DNA of 64,000 nucleotides, from contig NC_049979.1 in the NCBI RefSeq assembly GCF_000003815.2, positions 6,742,252 through 6,806,251 of the forward strand. The letters run 5' to 3'. The position numbers were made by a program, and so were the translations under genes. Below the pieces are notes generated by a model that ran no database searches, was not told the DNA's origin, and saw only the letters and a program-made list of their open reading frames with translations. Positions 1-11,269 of the stretch are shown in pieces (position 1 is the stretch's first letter; each line of letters begins with the position of its first letter). The stretch comes from Branchiostoma floridae. Lineage: Eukaryota > Chordata > Leptocardii > Amphioxiformes > Branchiostomatidae.

Positions 1-146
1 CGCTTCAACCCCGCCACTCACCTGGTGGTGTCCTCAGGCGTGGAGAAGGTCATCAAGGTACGTGTAGATGTAGATGGCTACTGTAGGAGCTCTGCTGTTA
101 TCTACAATACTTCAGCCCCTTGGGAGTGAAGTATTCTCTTGGCATG

Positions 147-193
<47 letters not shown>

Positions 194-3100
194 TGTGTGT
201 GTGGCATGGCATGTCTGTTTGTGTGTGTTTCCATATGTTCTTATAGTGGGTGAAGTCTGCTATCTCTGATTACAAGTACTTTCACTTTGTCGTCTCTGTA
301 CCAAACTATCACAGTCTGAGAAAATTTAACTTTAACTTGTTCTCAAAACTAAATGTTCACAGTGAATGAATATCGTAACCAAGACGAATTATTTGTTATC
401 AGTAATGATGCAGTATTTATAAGTTCAAGTTACATAAGTATATAAGTACATTGAAAAATCAGGATTAACAGTAATATTTTGCCCTGCCCCTCCCCAGGTG
501 TGGAGTCCGTTTAAGCAGCCCGAGTCGGGAGGACAGATTGACCAGCAGGACAGCACGCCCCAGCGCAGCATGTACACCCACGAGGAGTACATCAGCCTGG
601 TGCTGAACTCCGGCCAGGGCCTGTCCCACGACTACGGCCACCAGTCCGTGCAGGAGGACCCCCGCATGATCGCCTTCTTCGACTCGCTGGTGCAGCGCGA
701 GATCGAGGGGTGGAGCAGCGAGTCGGAGGACAGCCTGGATCTGGACGAGGGGATCTTCCGACCACTGCAGGTATACTAAAGTATATGTTGGCCATGCTTT
801 TGTCCAAGTCTTAACTACACTCTAAATGTGTATTTGTCGCAGACTGAACTCTATCTGCTGTTGTTTCAAACATAACATAACATAACACTGAATTCCCAAG
901 GGAGACATGAAATGACTATTCAAGTTGATAGCCTGTGGTTTTGTAGGTTTTCTGTAAGGTTTGGAAATGCTCCTTGTTCTGTGATGTCTAATATTTTGCC
1001 ACTTCTGGCTGTAGGAGCTGGCGGGGCTGGACAGCGACTCGGCAGGAAGAGCCACGGAACAGGCACAGGTCAGGGGCAAGATGACATTTATGATTCAGGG
1101 CTCGAATAAGTATAAGTGTAAAAGAAAAAATAGCAATGGTTCCTGAACAATTTTAGTATGATCCATACTCTTAAATTCAGAGTGCTGCAGGTAAAATTTG
1201 TCTGGTGCAGGTAATTTTTAATGCAGAAAACAGTATTTCATCCCTGCGATTTGTTCTTGGCAACGTGTATTAACTCAACACATGGCAGGGCTCGACAGTG
1301 ACTCCACGGGAAGGGCCACGGAACGGGCACAGGTCAGGGGCAAGATAGATTTACTATTTACCACATTGTTCTGGGCAACACACAGGTACTCTCTCACAGG
1401 TAAATCTTAAGATATTTGCGTCAGTTTTGCTTTTGCCTGCACTTGCAATGTGTTACTACTGTACAAAATAATTATTTTAACCGCAGACGTAAAACATCAA
1501 GAAAACCATCATTCCCCTTTTACAGTTGAACTAAGTCCACTTGAAAATAAATTGATTTACAGTACCGTAATTCATACCCGTACCAAGTGCAAAAAAATGG
1601 AAGTCATATTATTTGAATTACTTCACTATCTATGTCACGATGTACGGGTGTTAGGGGTATTCTGAAACAACTCGTTTGATCAAGAAATACATGTCTCTAT
1701 TCCTGTTGTAGGTGCTTGGCCCACGAAGTCCAGGAGACAGGCAGAGTGACACCAACTCCACAGACCGCCTGCTGTACGCATCCAGCAGGACCAGTGAGAA
1801 CACCGAGGGAACACCCCTGCACCCCAAGTCGCGAGAGTTTCTGTCAACCGACAGCGACTCTGACAGTGATGAGCAAGCAGGCTCGACTGCGACGCAGCAA
1901 ACCGCCAGGAACAACACCAGTCTACCCAGGAGACTACGGGTGCTGATGTGGGGGGATGGAGAAAGGGCAGAGGGGGCTGCATCTGGCAGCAGGAGAGGGA
2001 GCAGCCCTGCACCCGACAGGGGGGTGACTGTTCCCGCAGGGGGCAGGAGGCGGGAGCTTGGTGAGAGGAGGGGAGTGACGTCCGTGTCTGAAGGGAGAAG
2101 GAGGGTTAGATCTTCCACAGCCTCCAGCTCCGTGTCTGTTCGGCATGAGCAGAGTGACAGCGACAGCGATGCGGACAGGAGAGCAGCAGCCATGAGGCAG
2201 AGGAACGCACGTAGGAGACTCAGCAGGACAAACGCAGCATCGCAGTCCCACAGCGCCCCAGCTGCAACAACCAGTCAGACGGCGGGAACTTCCTTGCAGT
2301 CCTCTGATGATGGCATTGCAAGCGCAACCGCCAACACGAAGGGTAAGGTCCAAACCACCTCAGCAGGGGAAAGCTTCGTGCCATATTCAGATTCAGACTC
2401 CTCCGAGGATGAACCCCTGAAGAAGCTGACGTGTACAGAGAAGGAAGTTGCCAGAACAAGGCCAGAAAGTCCTGGTCATGGCTCTGAAGCTGTGCCCTGT
2501 AACCAGGTAGAGCAGTCCATGGCACCAGAGGAACCAGTTTCTAACACAGGTGAGGAGGAGGAAAGGGCACCCTCAGCAACACACCAGCAGGTTGCAGGGG
2601 CTGCTGCAGGGGATGCTGGTCCTGTTGCGGCACCTGCCAGAGATGGTGGACAAGCTGGTGATGCAGGAGGCGAGCAGCAGAGGGAGGAGCACCGCAGGGT
2701 CAACGGGAAGACGATCGTCATCCGCCACGACCCGGAGGAGACGGGAGAGGCCATGCTGGAGCGGCTGCAGAACCTGGTGGAGCAGTACAACCAGGTGGTG
2801 GAGAGACACAACCAGTGGCGCAATGCCCTGCGCCAGGCACAGGCAGGGGACGCAACCACGCAGCAGGCAGGCGGCAGTGGGGAGGGGGGCGCGCCCGAGC
2901 ACAGCGCCCAAGGGGACAGCAGCTCAGCAGAGGGAAGTGCAGGAAGTAGACAGGAGAGTCAGGACTTGAGCAGGAGCGCTGGCCAGTCGGTTGGTCTTGA
3001 GGCAGCTTTTCAGACGAGTGGTGATGAGAGTATAACACACAGTAGCCTGCCGTCTGCTGCAGAACCACAGATGAGTAGTGTAGGGATGATGCAGGGCTCA

Positions 3101-3748
3101 CAAAGTGCTGCTGCAACAGTTTCATGTGCCCCTGGACAGAGTAATAGGTCAGCATCAGGAAATGCTATTGGACAACACAGGGTAGTGGCGGAAGTCAGTA
3201 AGGACCTGAAGAATGGGGACCTAGCGAACGGCTCAACATTGGAGCGCGGTCAGCTAATGGACACTAACAGTGTGGGTAAGAGACAGTCAGCTGCGACTGA
3301 CCATTCCTATGGCATGGACAGCTCAAGGAAAAGGTGTCACAAGGAACTAGTAGGGAGTAGCACAGAAACAACACAAAATGATGGACTTACAGCTGCCAAG
3401 AGAGGGAGAGTGTCCAGTGATAAGACAGAACCGGACAGATTACCAGTATTACACGGTCATGAACCAGACTTTCCGTGCACTGATAACGGCCTGGCTGTGC
3501 CAAGAGCTCCAGAACTGCCATTGTGTGCAGGGAAGGAGCCCCTACCCTCCAGTAGCTCCAATGGTACAATTTCCCACTCCGACAGTGGCACAGCAGCAAC
3601 AAACTGTGCTCCCACAAACTCAGCTACTGGCTTAGACAGAACTGAGACTGAATGGCACAATTTTAGGAGATTCAAAAACAGATTGGAAAGAGCAAGAAAT
3701 CGTGACCAGGGGCATCTGGGGGACAGTGACAGTGATGATGATCTATAG
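1..3748 (+). CDS. DCAF5: DCAF5 (DDB1- and CUL4-associated factor 5), 3' part
   Basis: Substrate-receptor subunit of CUL4-DDB1 ubiquitin ligases (family knowledge). The 5' end and most of the WD40 propeller lie upstream of the window. Exons seen: 1-57, 498-770, 1015-1068 and 1712-3748, all phase 0, giving 806 codons. The first two exons encode the end of the last WD40 repeat (SSGVEKVIKVWSPF) and the diagnostic DCAF5 block YTHEEYISLVLNSG, SVQEDPRM and REIEGWSS, which match vertebrate DCAF5 closely as I remember it. The 679-codon last exon is low-complexity: serine/aspartate clusters (DSDSDSD), Gln/Gly/Ala-rich tracts and one likely coiled coil at about 2737-2840 (LERLQNLVEQYNQVVERHNQ). It ends with a basic stretch followed by an acidic DSDSDDDL terminus. 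The last exon opens with GTG (Val) directly after the acceptor at 1710-1711, so it is a splice continuation and not a start codon. The small exon 1015-1068 has a near-copy downstream in the intron. Confidence 0.9.
147..203. repeat. (GT)n microsatellite
   Basis: Imperfect GT dinucleotide run, interrupted by TTT and AT, in the DCAF5 intron between exons 1-57 and 498-770. Confidence 0.9.
1279..1332 (+). pseudogene. Duplicated copy of the 54-base DCAF5 exon
   Basis: This stretch repeats exon 1015-1068, including its donor and the first bases of the following intron (GTCAGGGGCAAGAT in both). It reads HMAGLDSDSTGRATERAQ against ELAGLDSDSAGRATEQAQ. The first copy has a good acceptor (CTGTAG). The second has only a weak AG at 1285-1286 with little pyrimidine tract, and using it would give a 46-base exon that breaks the frame. 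It is probably a recent tandem exon duplication that is not spliced in frame, though a rare isoform cannot be excluded. Confidence 0.6.
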
Positions 3749-4987
3749 GGGACTTTCTATCATTTAAATGATGGTAGTCAGATAAATCCATTTAACTCAG
3801 AGCTGTCTACAATGTGCTGCAATATAATGTTTATCAAGTGGATATCAAGGAACAAATTATTTAAAGCAGTGTTTACATCCATACCTTTGAAGTAGCAATC
3901 CTGTCACTTTGCTGTACAGATTTTTTTTTCTAAATAGACACCTCCCTGCAGAGAACTTCAGAATAACCAGCAAGATGAGTTGCCCAAAGTACAGTTCACC
4001 TTATTATGAAAACCGCTGTTTGGAATTGTTGAAAAGATTCAGAACAAATGAAAATGGCAGAAAATGTGTACATTTGTTTACATGTCAGTATCCTCCGTGC
4101 AGCCTAAGTAATAATGCTAACATAAGCTATACCAGAGATAGAGACAGATGTTTCCTAAGAACTGACCAACCAGTGTCAAACAGTCTCTCCTCTGCCTCTA
4201 AGTGTCAGAGGCATATGCATGGTTTATGTTTCACCCTGCATTGTTAACCAATTCCTCAACAATACAAGATAACGGTCATGTCTGGCCTGGGGTATTTGTT
4301 ATTCCATTGCTTACTAGCAGAACTACTAGTAGTTGGCAAGCTGGAAAATATTGATGTTCAGAAATGATAAATAGTGTATACAATCAATTCAGATGATTGC
4401 TTAGAGAAATGTGCCATTGTAGCGGTGAATTACAATGTATAGCTAATGCCCAATATAAGCATAGCTTACACAAGCTTGTCAGCGTCTGTAGTAGAATTCC
4501 TCGACTACCTGACTACAGGTAATGTCATTACCCAGTAATGAATTCTAATTGAGCCGCCACATCCCTGGAAAAAATAAAACCTGGTATGTTTGCAGAGTAA
4601 CTGTGATTCTTTGCACCATCTATAACCAAGTTTTGTTGTGCACATGTACGTTGGATGGAGCACAGCACGCTGCTAAATGATTGTACACTGTTGTAAATTG
4701 GCAGTGATCGTCGTTAAAAAGGCAGTTGTGTGGGGAGTGCTGTGCGCAAAAATGTGCATACGTGTACTTTCAAGGTAGTTGAATACGCCACCATCTCGTA
4801 CTATTTCTTTCTTGTGCATTTGATTTTTTTTATTCCTACCAAACGTTTTTCAGTGAATGCAAATCATGAAGCTAGTCTGGCTTGCAAAAGTAGCCTCTTA
4901 AGTCCTGACTGATTTTCCTGGACCAGAAACGTTGTTGTTTACAATATTCTGACGTCCAGGTCAGGTACTGCAGCCCCCGCAACTTTA
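3749..4987. other. DCAF5 3' UTR, then the gap to the convergent nAChR gene
   Basis: No further coding signal was recognised. An AATAAA at about 4573-4578 on the + strand is a plausible DCAF5 polyadenylation signal, about 0.8 kb after the stop. On the minus strand AATAAA (TTTATT at 4829-4834) lies about 155 bases past the stop of the convergent nAChR gene. Open frames at 3909-4247 and 4730-4912 have no recognisable protein features. Confidence 0.6.
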
Positions 4988-7900
4988 CTACAGAAGAAAC
5001 ACGAGGCTGATGACGATGGAGGCAACAGCAGTCGCCCACATGGCAGCTCTGTCCACGACGAGCGCCGCCATCTTCCACTCGCTTTCTTCCTCCTCATCGT
5101 CCACCATTCTCTGCAGATGGGCCGAGATGTTCTCCACCTTTGATGAAATTCGATGAAGCAGGGATCGGTTCGCGGCGTCAGTAAGGGCGATCTCCTGTAG
5201 AGTGTCACGACCGATGTCCTTCATCTCAGTGTCGCCGTTGTCGTGCAACAAGTGGGTACCTCTGCCGTCCCGAGGCGTCCCGGAGGATGGCCGCTCTTTA
5301 GCAATGTTAGACATGCAGAAGAAGGACGCCATGTAGTGGAGCAGCAGCAGGCGGATCCAGCGGGGTAGCGGCCGGGACGGGTGGCTCGGGTGGGACAACC
5401 GGAGAACCAGGATGGTGATGAGCAGGGAGATGGTGACCAGGACTATGGTGGCGGTGAAGAACTTCCCTGTGGTGAAATAGGCACAAACACGGTGGAGGTT
5501 AACTTGTATCTCACAAACAATCGACATAGACTGCAAATTTGACAGAAGGGTATGTTACAGTTAGGAGTCTCTTACCAAGCATGGGTGTGGATGTGGAAGT
5601 GGCTGGGAGCTGTGTGGTCAGGAGTTGCTGAAACACCACCAGCGACAGAAGGACCGTGATTGTAAAACCCAGTCTCTCTGGAAAAAAAAGCATAGTTCAT
5701 TGCGTTTTCACAACTATAATTCTTACACACACCCCAGTGTTTGTGGTTATCAGAAGAACGTCTCCTTACCTCCGCTGTCAGGCGGGATGTAGAAGGCCGC
5801 CAGGTTCAGCACTAGCAGGTCCAAACACGGAACCACCATGTTGATGATGTAGAACAGACGGCGGCGCGTGAGATGGACGTGCAGCTCGATACTGGGCCAG
5901 GGGTCATCCGGACAGCAGGAGTAGTACGTCTCCTGGACAGGAAATATACTTTCTGTTGGCTGTTGTTATCCTCTTCATGTTATGTGAGTGTTGGCTACTC
6001 TTCAAGCAGAGGTTAGGCTCCGGCTGTTTTTTTGTAAGTTTTTTTAGTCGTTTATATCGGGCTTTCTATTTTGTATTGTATCTTGTAACATTGCCAAAAC
6101 CTAACAATACAAAATAGAAAGCCCGATAAAAACGACTATAAAAACGTTTAAAAAAACAGCCGGAGCCTAACCTCTGCTTGGAGGGTAACTGTTGGCACAG
6201 TGTTTACAGTGCCTGCAATTGATTTTTATAGGTTCAAATTTTGACCTGGCAAATGTCGCCAGCAACAATCATCGTAGGACAGGTTCATCTTCTTGTGTGT
6301 AAACTGGGCCTAGTTATCATCAAACATGGTCTATCTATAATACATCTGGTAAATCAGTTGCAGCCAGTAGGTACCCAACCTTTTAGTAATTTCGCTGATT
6401 TACGAGCTCGAGGCACGTCCTCACGTTCCGAAAGACGAATTCGTGATGATAACGTGTTGAGCCTATTGACGTAAGGGCCACACCAACATGTTTTCCCTGC
6501 ATTCCCAGTTGACAAGTTCAGCACCAAGGCTAGGCTCATTTACCTTTTTCCATACTTCTGACCCTGCCACTTCAAACTGGTCGTTCGGCGTAAACGCAGT
6601 CATGTCCATGCTAGTTGACATGTTGAAGAGATCCATCTGAGCACCGCCATAAAGCCAGGAGGAGAATTCCAACTTGCAGGTCTGTATAGGAGAGGGGGGT
6701 CAGGGCATTTTCTCAGACGTAGCTATCGAACATTCCCTCAATTTGGTTTTGTAACCGAACTTTCATCAGGCCATGTCAGACGCATTGTATTCAGCTACAG
6801 GCTGAACTTACTTATTGAATTCAAGAGTACTTGGGGAGTTAAGTACAATATTGAATGCTTTCTGATGTACGCGAGACGAGTGGGTATTTTATCGTACAAT
6901 GTGAAGTAGCATCCATAATTTATCTGCTAAAATTAACATCTATTGGAAAATAACACCTTCTTGTGGAGATTAGGGTTCCTTTAATTATAATACTGTTGAT
7001 GACAAATGTGTTATCTATTGCTTGAACTGGCCTTCACCTGTTTATCATAAGGGAATCCGCTGACATCTACTTCGCATGCGCTGCTGAACAGTCCGGGTTG
7101 GCGCCAAGCGACGCGTCCTTCACTGGTGACGGTGACGTCAGTGACACGTGACAGATCACCTGACCCCCCTCCGATACTTCGGGAAAATAACAGATTGACA
7201 TGATGGGCAGTACCTGATTTCATGGAAATTTAACAATACAAAAGATTCTCAACCAACTGGATGCGCAAACTTTCAACGACTGTAGAACATATTTTCGACA
7301 TTTACTCCTTTTCTGATGGAGAAATCACACATTTACTACTCTGTGGTTCTTTTCTTTGTAACTATTCCACAAATTGTATGATTATGTGCTCAACTCAGAA
7401 TTTCATTGTACAAACGGGCCGTTTCTCACCATCATAAACCAAATTCTTCAACCATCACTTCAAATTATGCTTTCTCAGTGTCCTACCTAAATCACTGAGG
7501 GAGGAGAATTAGGACTTGCGCTTCAACCGCTCAATACCATTTGTTCTTACTTTTGTTAATATTTATCTTTCTGTCTTTTTTGTCAATTATCCGCCCTTTT
7601 TATTTTGTTTTGATAGCGGCGCCAGTATAAGTTGTTTCAACTTGACTTGGCCGCTATCTGTATTTTGCTTTAGTATGCTTGTTCAATAAAAAAAACTGGA
7701 TAGGCGTATTAAAAGTCAGATGGTTGCCGCACTAACTTGTTGATAAGGAAGAGGTCAGGGGTCCAGACTTCAGTAGAATGGAACGTCGCCGTCGTGATGC
7801 CGTCATACTGTGACGCGTTCCACTGAAGTAATTCATCCGTCCAGTACTGAAACGTTAGAATCATGCATCATCATATATATTGTGTTTGGAGGCTTGTTTT

Positions 7901-10281
7901 TGTATAACCTCCATCATCTTCAGCATCAAGATGGGTCAAGAAAAGAGTGAATTGAAGTAAGCAAAGCAGTACAGTACTTACCAATCGTAGCCACAGCAGA
8001 GTTGTAAATATCTGGTCTAATTCTTCCTGTGGGACCAAACACATTCGTAAGTCAGGTTACTAATTCTGTATGGCAATTTATCACGATACTGATACTAATG
8101 TCAATGGTAAACGTCAAAACCACGTAGTTTCCAGTTGTTATTTAAAGGCAATGCCTCGGCGCCGTCGTTAGTGAGTCTGAGCTTAGTAAGGCCATGTTGA
8201 TTTGATTATATGGAGTCCAAAAACTGATGCGAGCGTGATAATAAAAAAAAACATTGGACCAAAAAAAAACATGACACTAGTATACGTTTTCCGATATTTA
8301 TGCTTGCAATCCAGGGCATGTATTTGCTTATCTCGAAGCTGCTTTGTACGATTTAGAGTATGTCTAAAAACTTTTTATTTCATTTTTGGAAACGGCCGAA
8401 AATTGACGCGCGCCTCATCCATATAATCAAATCAATATGGCCTTAGAGCCCAGCCAAGTGCACCATGACAAACTTACCAGCCCCACAACCTGCCTCAGCG
8501 CCACGTCGAAGTCCAGCCTGACAGTGGTGGCCTGGTCCCGGACAGGTCGGAGTCGCTTGTCATAGTTCTCCAGCAGCGCTTTCCTCAGGGGTTGAACCGC
8601 GAATTGGCCAAACAACCCTGGACAGGTTCGGTTAAAGTGCCTTATGTTGAATTAGTGTCACGTCTGATATAGTTTATATAAAACGCAGCTTTTAAGCTGT
8701 AAAGACCAATTTTCCTATGTATATGAAGGAGACAGCTGTGTAACCGTTGCGCGGGCCACATTCGGCAAAATCTCCCTGCTATATACGAGTATATATATAT
8801 AACGTTACATCCACAAAAACTGGTTACTTCTGTGGAAGTGATTCTCGGAGATCGATGAAGAACCGGGAATAACGTTGATATACTTAAATTCATATCATGT
8901 ACAAGCAACCGCCGCTTATATGTTACAGCACTGCTATGAAAACTATTGAGACAACATTATCATGGACTTTTGTTCTGTGTTGGTGATGCGAAGCATAAAC
9001 TGGAAATGACAGATAACCTGAATTTGTTGTGTTGAAGACACGTTTCAAATACGTACCCTATAGAAGACACACTCCCACGCAGAGTTGACTACCGCGGTAA
9101 TGCCTTACGTAATAAGGCATTACCGCGATAGTCAATTAGTAATGATTGTTAATTTTATCATGACTAAAAATTTATCTGATCGTTGTTAAAATTTAAAAGA
9201 TGCATTTATGCATAAATGTTAAACTTCATTAATTATGCATGTAAGTGATTATGTGACTGATGTCGAAATTCATGTGTATTTTTTATTTCATAGTTAATAT
9301 CACATGCCAAGCCAATCAGAAATAAAGCTGAATCTGAATCTGTCAACCTTGTGTGGGAGGGTGATAGAACACTGTAGGTCATCGGCCTGTATCTGACATT
9401 ATGTCTGTAGCCGCCTAGTTGAACCGGTCTAACCACCCTTCGCCATGTTACAAACACCAGACGTGCGAATGAGACCAGCCAAGTGCACCGTTTGAACCTT
9501 TTACACTAAATTAACTGGAAGGTGGCATTCACAGGGGAACTTAAACCAAAACTTTCACAGAGGTCATGTTAAACTTAAAGACTTTCCACGTGTCTGACAA
9601 AGAAATTTATGGACATCAGCACCCCATTAATAGCTCCAAACTTCGAATATACTAAATTCAAAGCGTGCCTATATGTTATTCACAAAATCAGGTTTGCTTC
9701 AAAACGAAACACAATATCAACTGATAGCTCATGATGGCTTGCAAAGTCGATACTGTGTGGCCGTATAACAGTTCGACATCTCCGTATTTACGGATTGGCT
9801 CTAGACATGTACTTGAGGAAAAATGTTCTGTGGACTTGAATGGTTGCACATTTGTCCTGGAATCTGCACCACTACCAACAACAAAAGCCGACTTGTTTAC
9901 CATTGATATGTCCAAGGACATTACGTATTGTCCTTGATACATCACATTCAATACTGTTAAGCGACAATTATTACATACTGTAGAAAACAGGCTATCTACA
10001 GGATTATGAATTGCAGGGAAGACATTCTGTATTACAATTATCTTCTATACCGCCCATTAGAATAGTTTCTGCCTCGCTGACTACATGTTTGGTCGTTGTT
10101 GATCGGCTTGACCAAAGAAAGTGCCACTCTATACTTTATTCTGTTTATGTCGTAGCATCCTATCTGAACTGAACCCCAGGTAAACCGAGTGTGGAATCGC
10201 TGCAGAAGGTATTTACTTACCCTGTAAACAGCAAACGCACATAACGACCACAGTGACAGATAATCTGGTCCGGACCTCCAT
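4988..10281 (-). CDS. Nicotinic acetylcholine receptor alpha-type subunit, copy A
   Basis: Cys-loop cation channel subunit, 458 aa. Exons in transcript order: 10221-10281, 8478-8617, 7982-8026, 7737-7846, 7038-7176, 6544-6681, 5770-5932, 5576-5677, 4988-5466. A signal peptide (MEVRTRLSVTVVVMCVCCLQ) fills exon 1. The 45- and 110-base exons are typical of nAChR genes. Seen: the Cys loop C153-x13-C167; loop A WTPDLFLIN (110-118) with Ile117 where most alpha subunits have Tyr; and vicinal cysteines YYSCC (C217, C218) in loop C, which define alpha subunits. TM1 is at about 237-260. TM2 starts with the DSGER motif, which keeps the Glu of the inner cation-selectivity ring. TM3 is at about 302-322, followed by a fairly short TM3-TM4 loop, and TM4 ends the protein (ISLVFLL). 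It probably forms a ligand-gated cation channel. Whether it is homomeric, and which vertebrate subunit is closest (alpha7/9/10-like), cannot be settled by eye. Confidence 0.88.
5996..6187. mobile_element. Palindromic MITE of a MULE-like family
   Basis: A 192-base element in intron 6 of nAChR copy A, an almost full-length palindrome. Ends: TACTCTTCAAGCAGAGGTT and AACCTCTGCTTGGAGGGTA. It is flanked by 9-base near-direct repeats, AGTGTTGGC (5987-5995) and ACTGTTGGC (6188-6196). No coding capacity. Confidence 0.75.
8187..8445. mobile_element. MITE with 27-base terminal inverted repeats
   Basis: Begins TAAGGCCATGTTGATTTGA and ends with the near-exact reverse complement (TCAAATCAATATGGCCTTA). Possible 8-base flanking duplication GAGCTTAG / GAGCCCAG (6 of 8 match). 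It sits in intron 2 of nAChR copy A. No transposase. Confidence 0.7.
9084..9135. repeat. Short perfect-stem foldback
   Basis: TTGACTACCGCGGTAATGCC and its inverted copy surround a small ACGTA-centred loop, giving a stem of about 23 bp with one mismatch. It lies in intron 1 of nAChR copy A, alone in this window. Confidence 0.7.
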
Positions 10282-11269
10282 GCTGACCTGTCGCCACACA
10301 CCTTGTTATTACTGGGGGCTACAGACAAGGTGTGGCGCCGTCAAACATTGTTTGAATACAGACCATACCAGCTGTTACCAACCCACACGCAACGAAGTAT
10401 CAGTCTGTGACTGTGGTGCAGAAGTAACACGATGGAATGTTGGTAAAAATTTTAATGATGAAACTAAAACAAATAATTTTTCCGATTTAAACACCTGACT
10501 GCATGCTAAACCACACTACCTCGCTCCCAAACTATCACACTTTGCCTTCTAATTCGAGGCATATATCAACTAGAAATACTTTCTTGGTGGATGTTTTTGT
10601 AACTAAGCAACCACTTTCAATCTGTACAATGACGCGCTAATACGAGTATTAGTAACACATGGATGCACCGTGACATCTGCGGATCCGTCGGTACAGATCT
10701 GACCCGGAAGTTATCATTGTGGTGTAACCTTAATTACAGTGCTCGAAATTAGGGTCTATTTGCACTAGGCAAAAAAAAATGACTTGTCCTGCGACGTTCC
10801 ACGCGTGTCCTAGGAAGTTCCACTCTGCGCAAAAAAGTGTCCCATAGGACGAGCCCTGCCAGGACACGCGCCGCTCGTCGAACGTTGTAGGACAAGTTAT
10901 TTTTTGCCTCGTGTATAGTTGCTATACGTGTGTCAGGCCATGGCGTACGAGTCACAATATAATATTCCAGTTGATGTATACCTCTGATTCTTTTCGCAGG
11001 TTGTTTCGTAACTTACTGTTAACAATTACGTTAAGTGAGATGCGCGCATTAGTAGACTCTTTGCACCAGCCACACGTCCAAATAATTGTTCACTGCACAC
11101 ACAACACAACACACTTGTTAATAACGCTACACGATATCAGCGAGATGATAGAGAAGTGTTAGATTTTTCAGATTTCATAACGTTACACGATGCATACGTC
11201 AGTGAGTTGATTGAGAAGTGTTAGACTTTTCAGATTTTTACTAATACTAACACTGAAACTTGATATTTC
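10282..11269. other. Region between the two nAChR genes
   Basis: Holds the 5' flank of copy A and the 3' flank of copy B. A hAT-like inverted-repeat fragment occupies about 10737-10920. I see no other gene here. A short imperfect direct repeat at about 11128-11240 (ACGTTACACGAT ... GAGAAGTGTTAGA) has no clear identity. Confidence 0.5.
10737..10920. mobile_element. hAT-like foldback fragment
   Basis: Starts CAGTGCTCGAAATTAGGG, the sort of end seen in hAT non-autonomous elements. The interior is palindromic: GCAAAAAAAAATGACTTGTCC is matched by an inverted GGACAAGTTATTTTTTGC at about 10891-10908. The far terminal repeat is missing, so the copy is probably truncated. Confidence 0.5.

Noticed and set aside
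2550-2969. Arg-rich 139-aa frame overlapping DCAF5
   Set aside because: Out-of-frame shadow of the GC-rich DCAF5 last exon.
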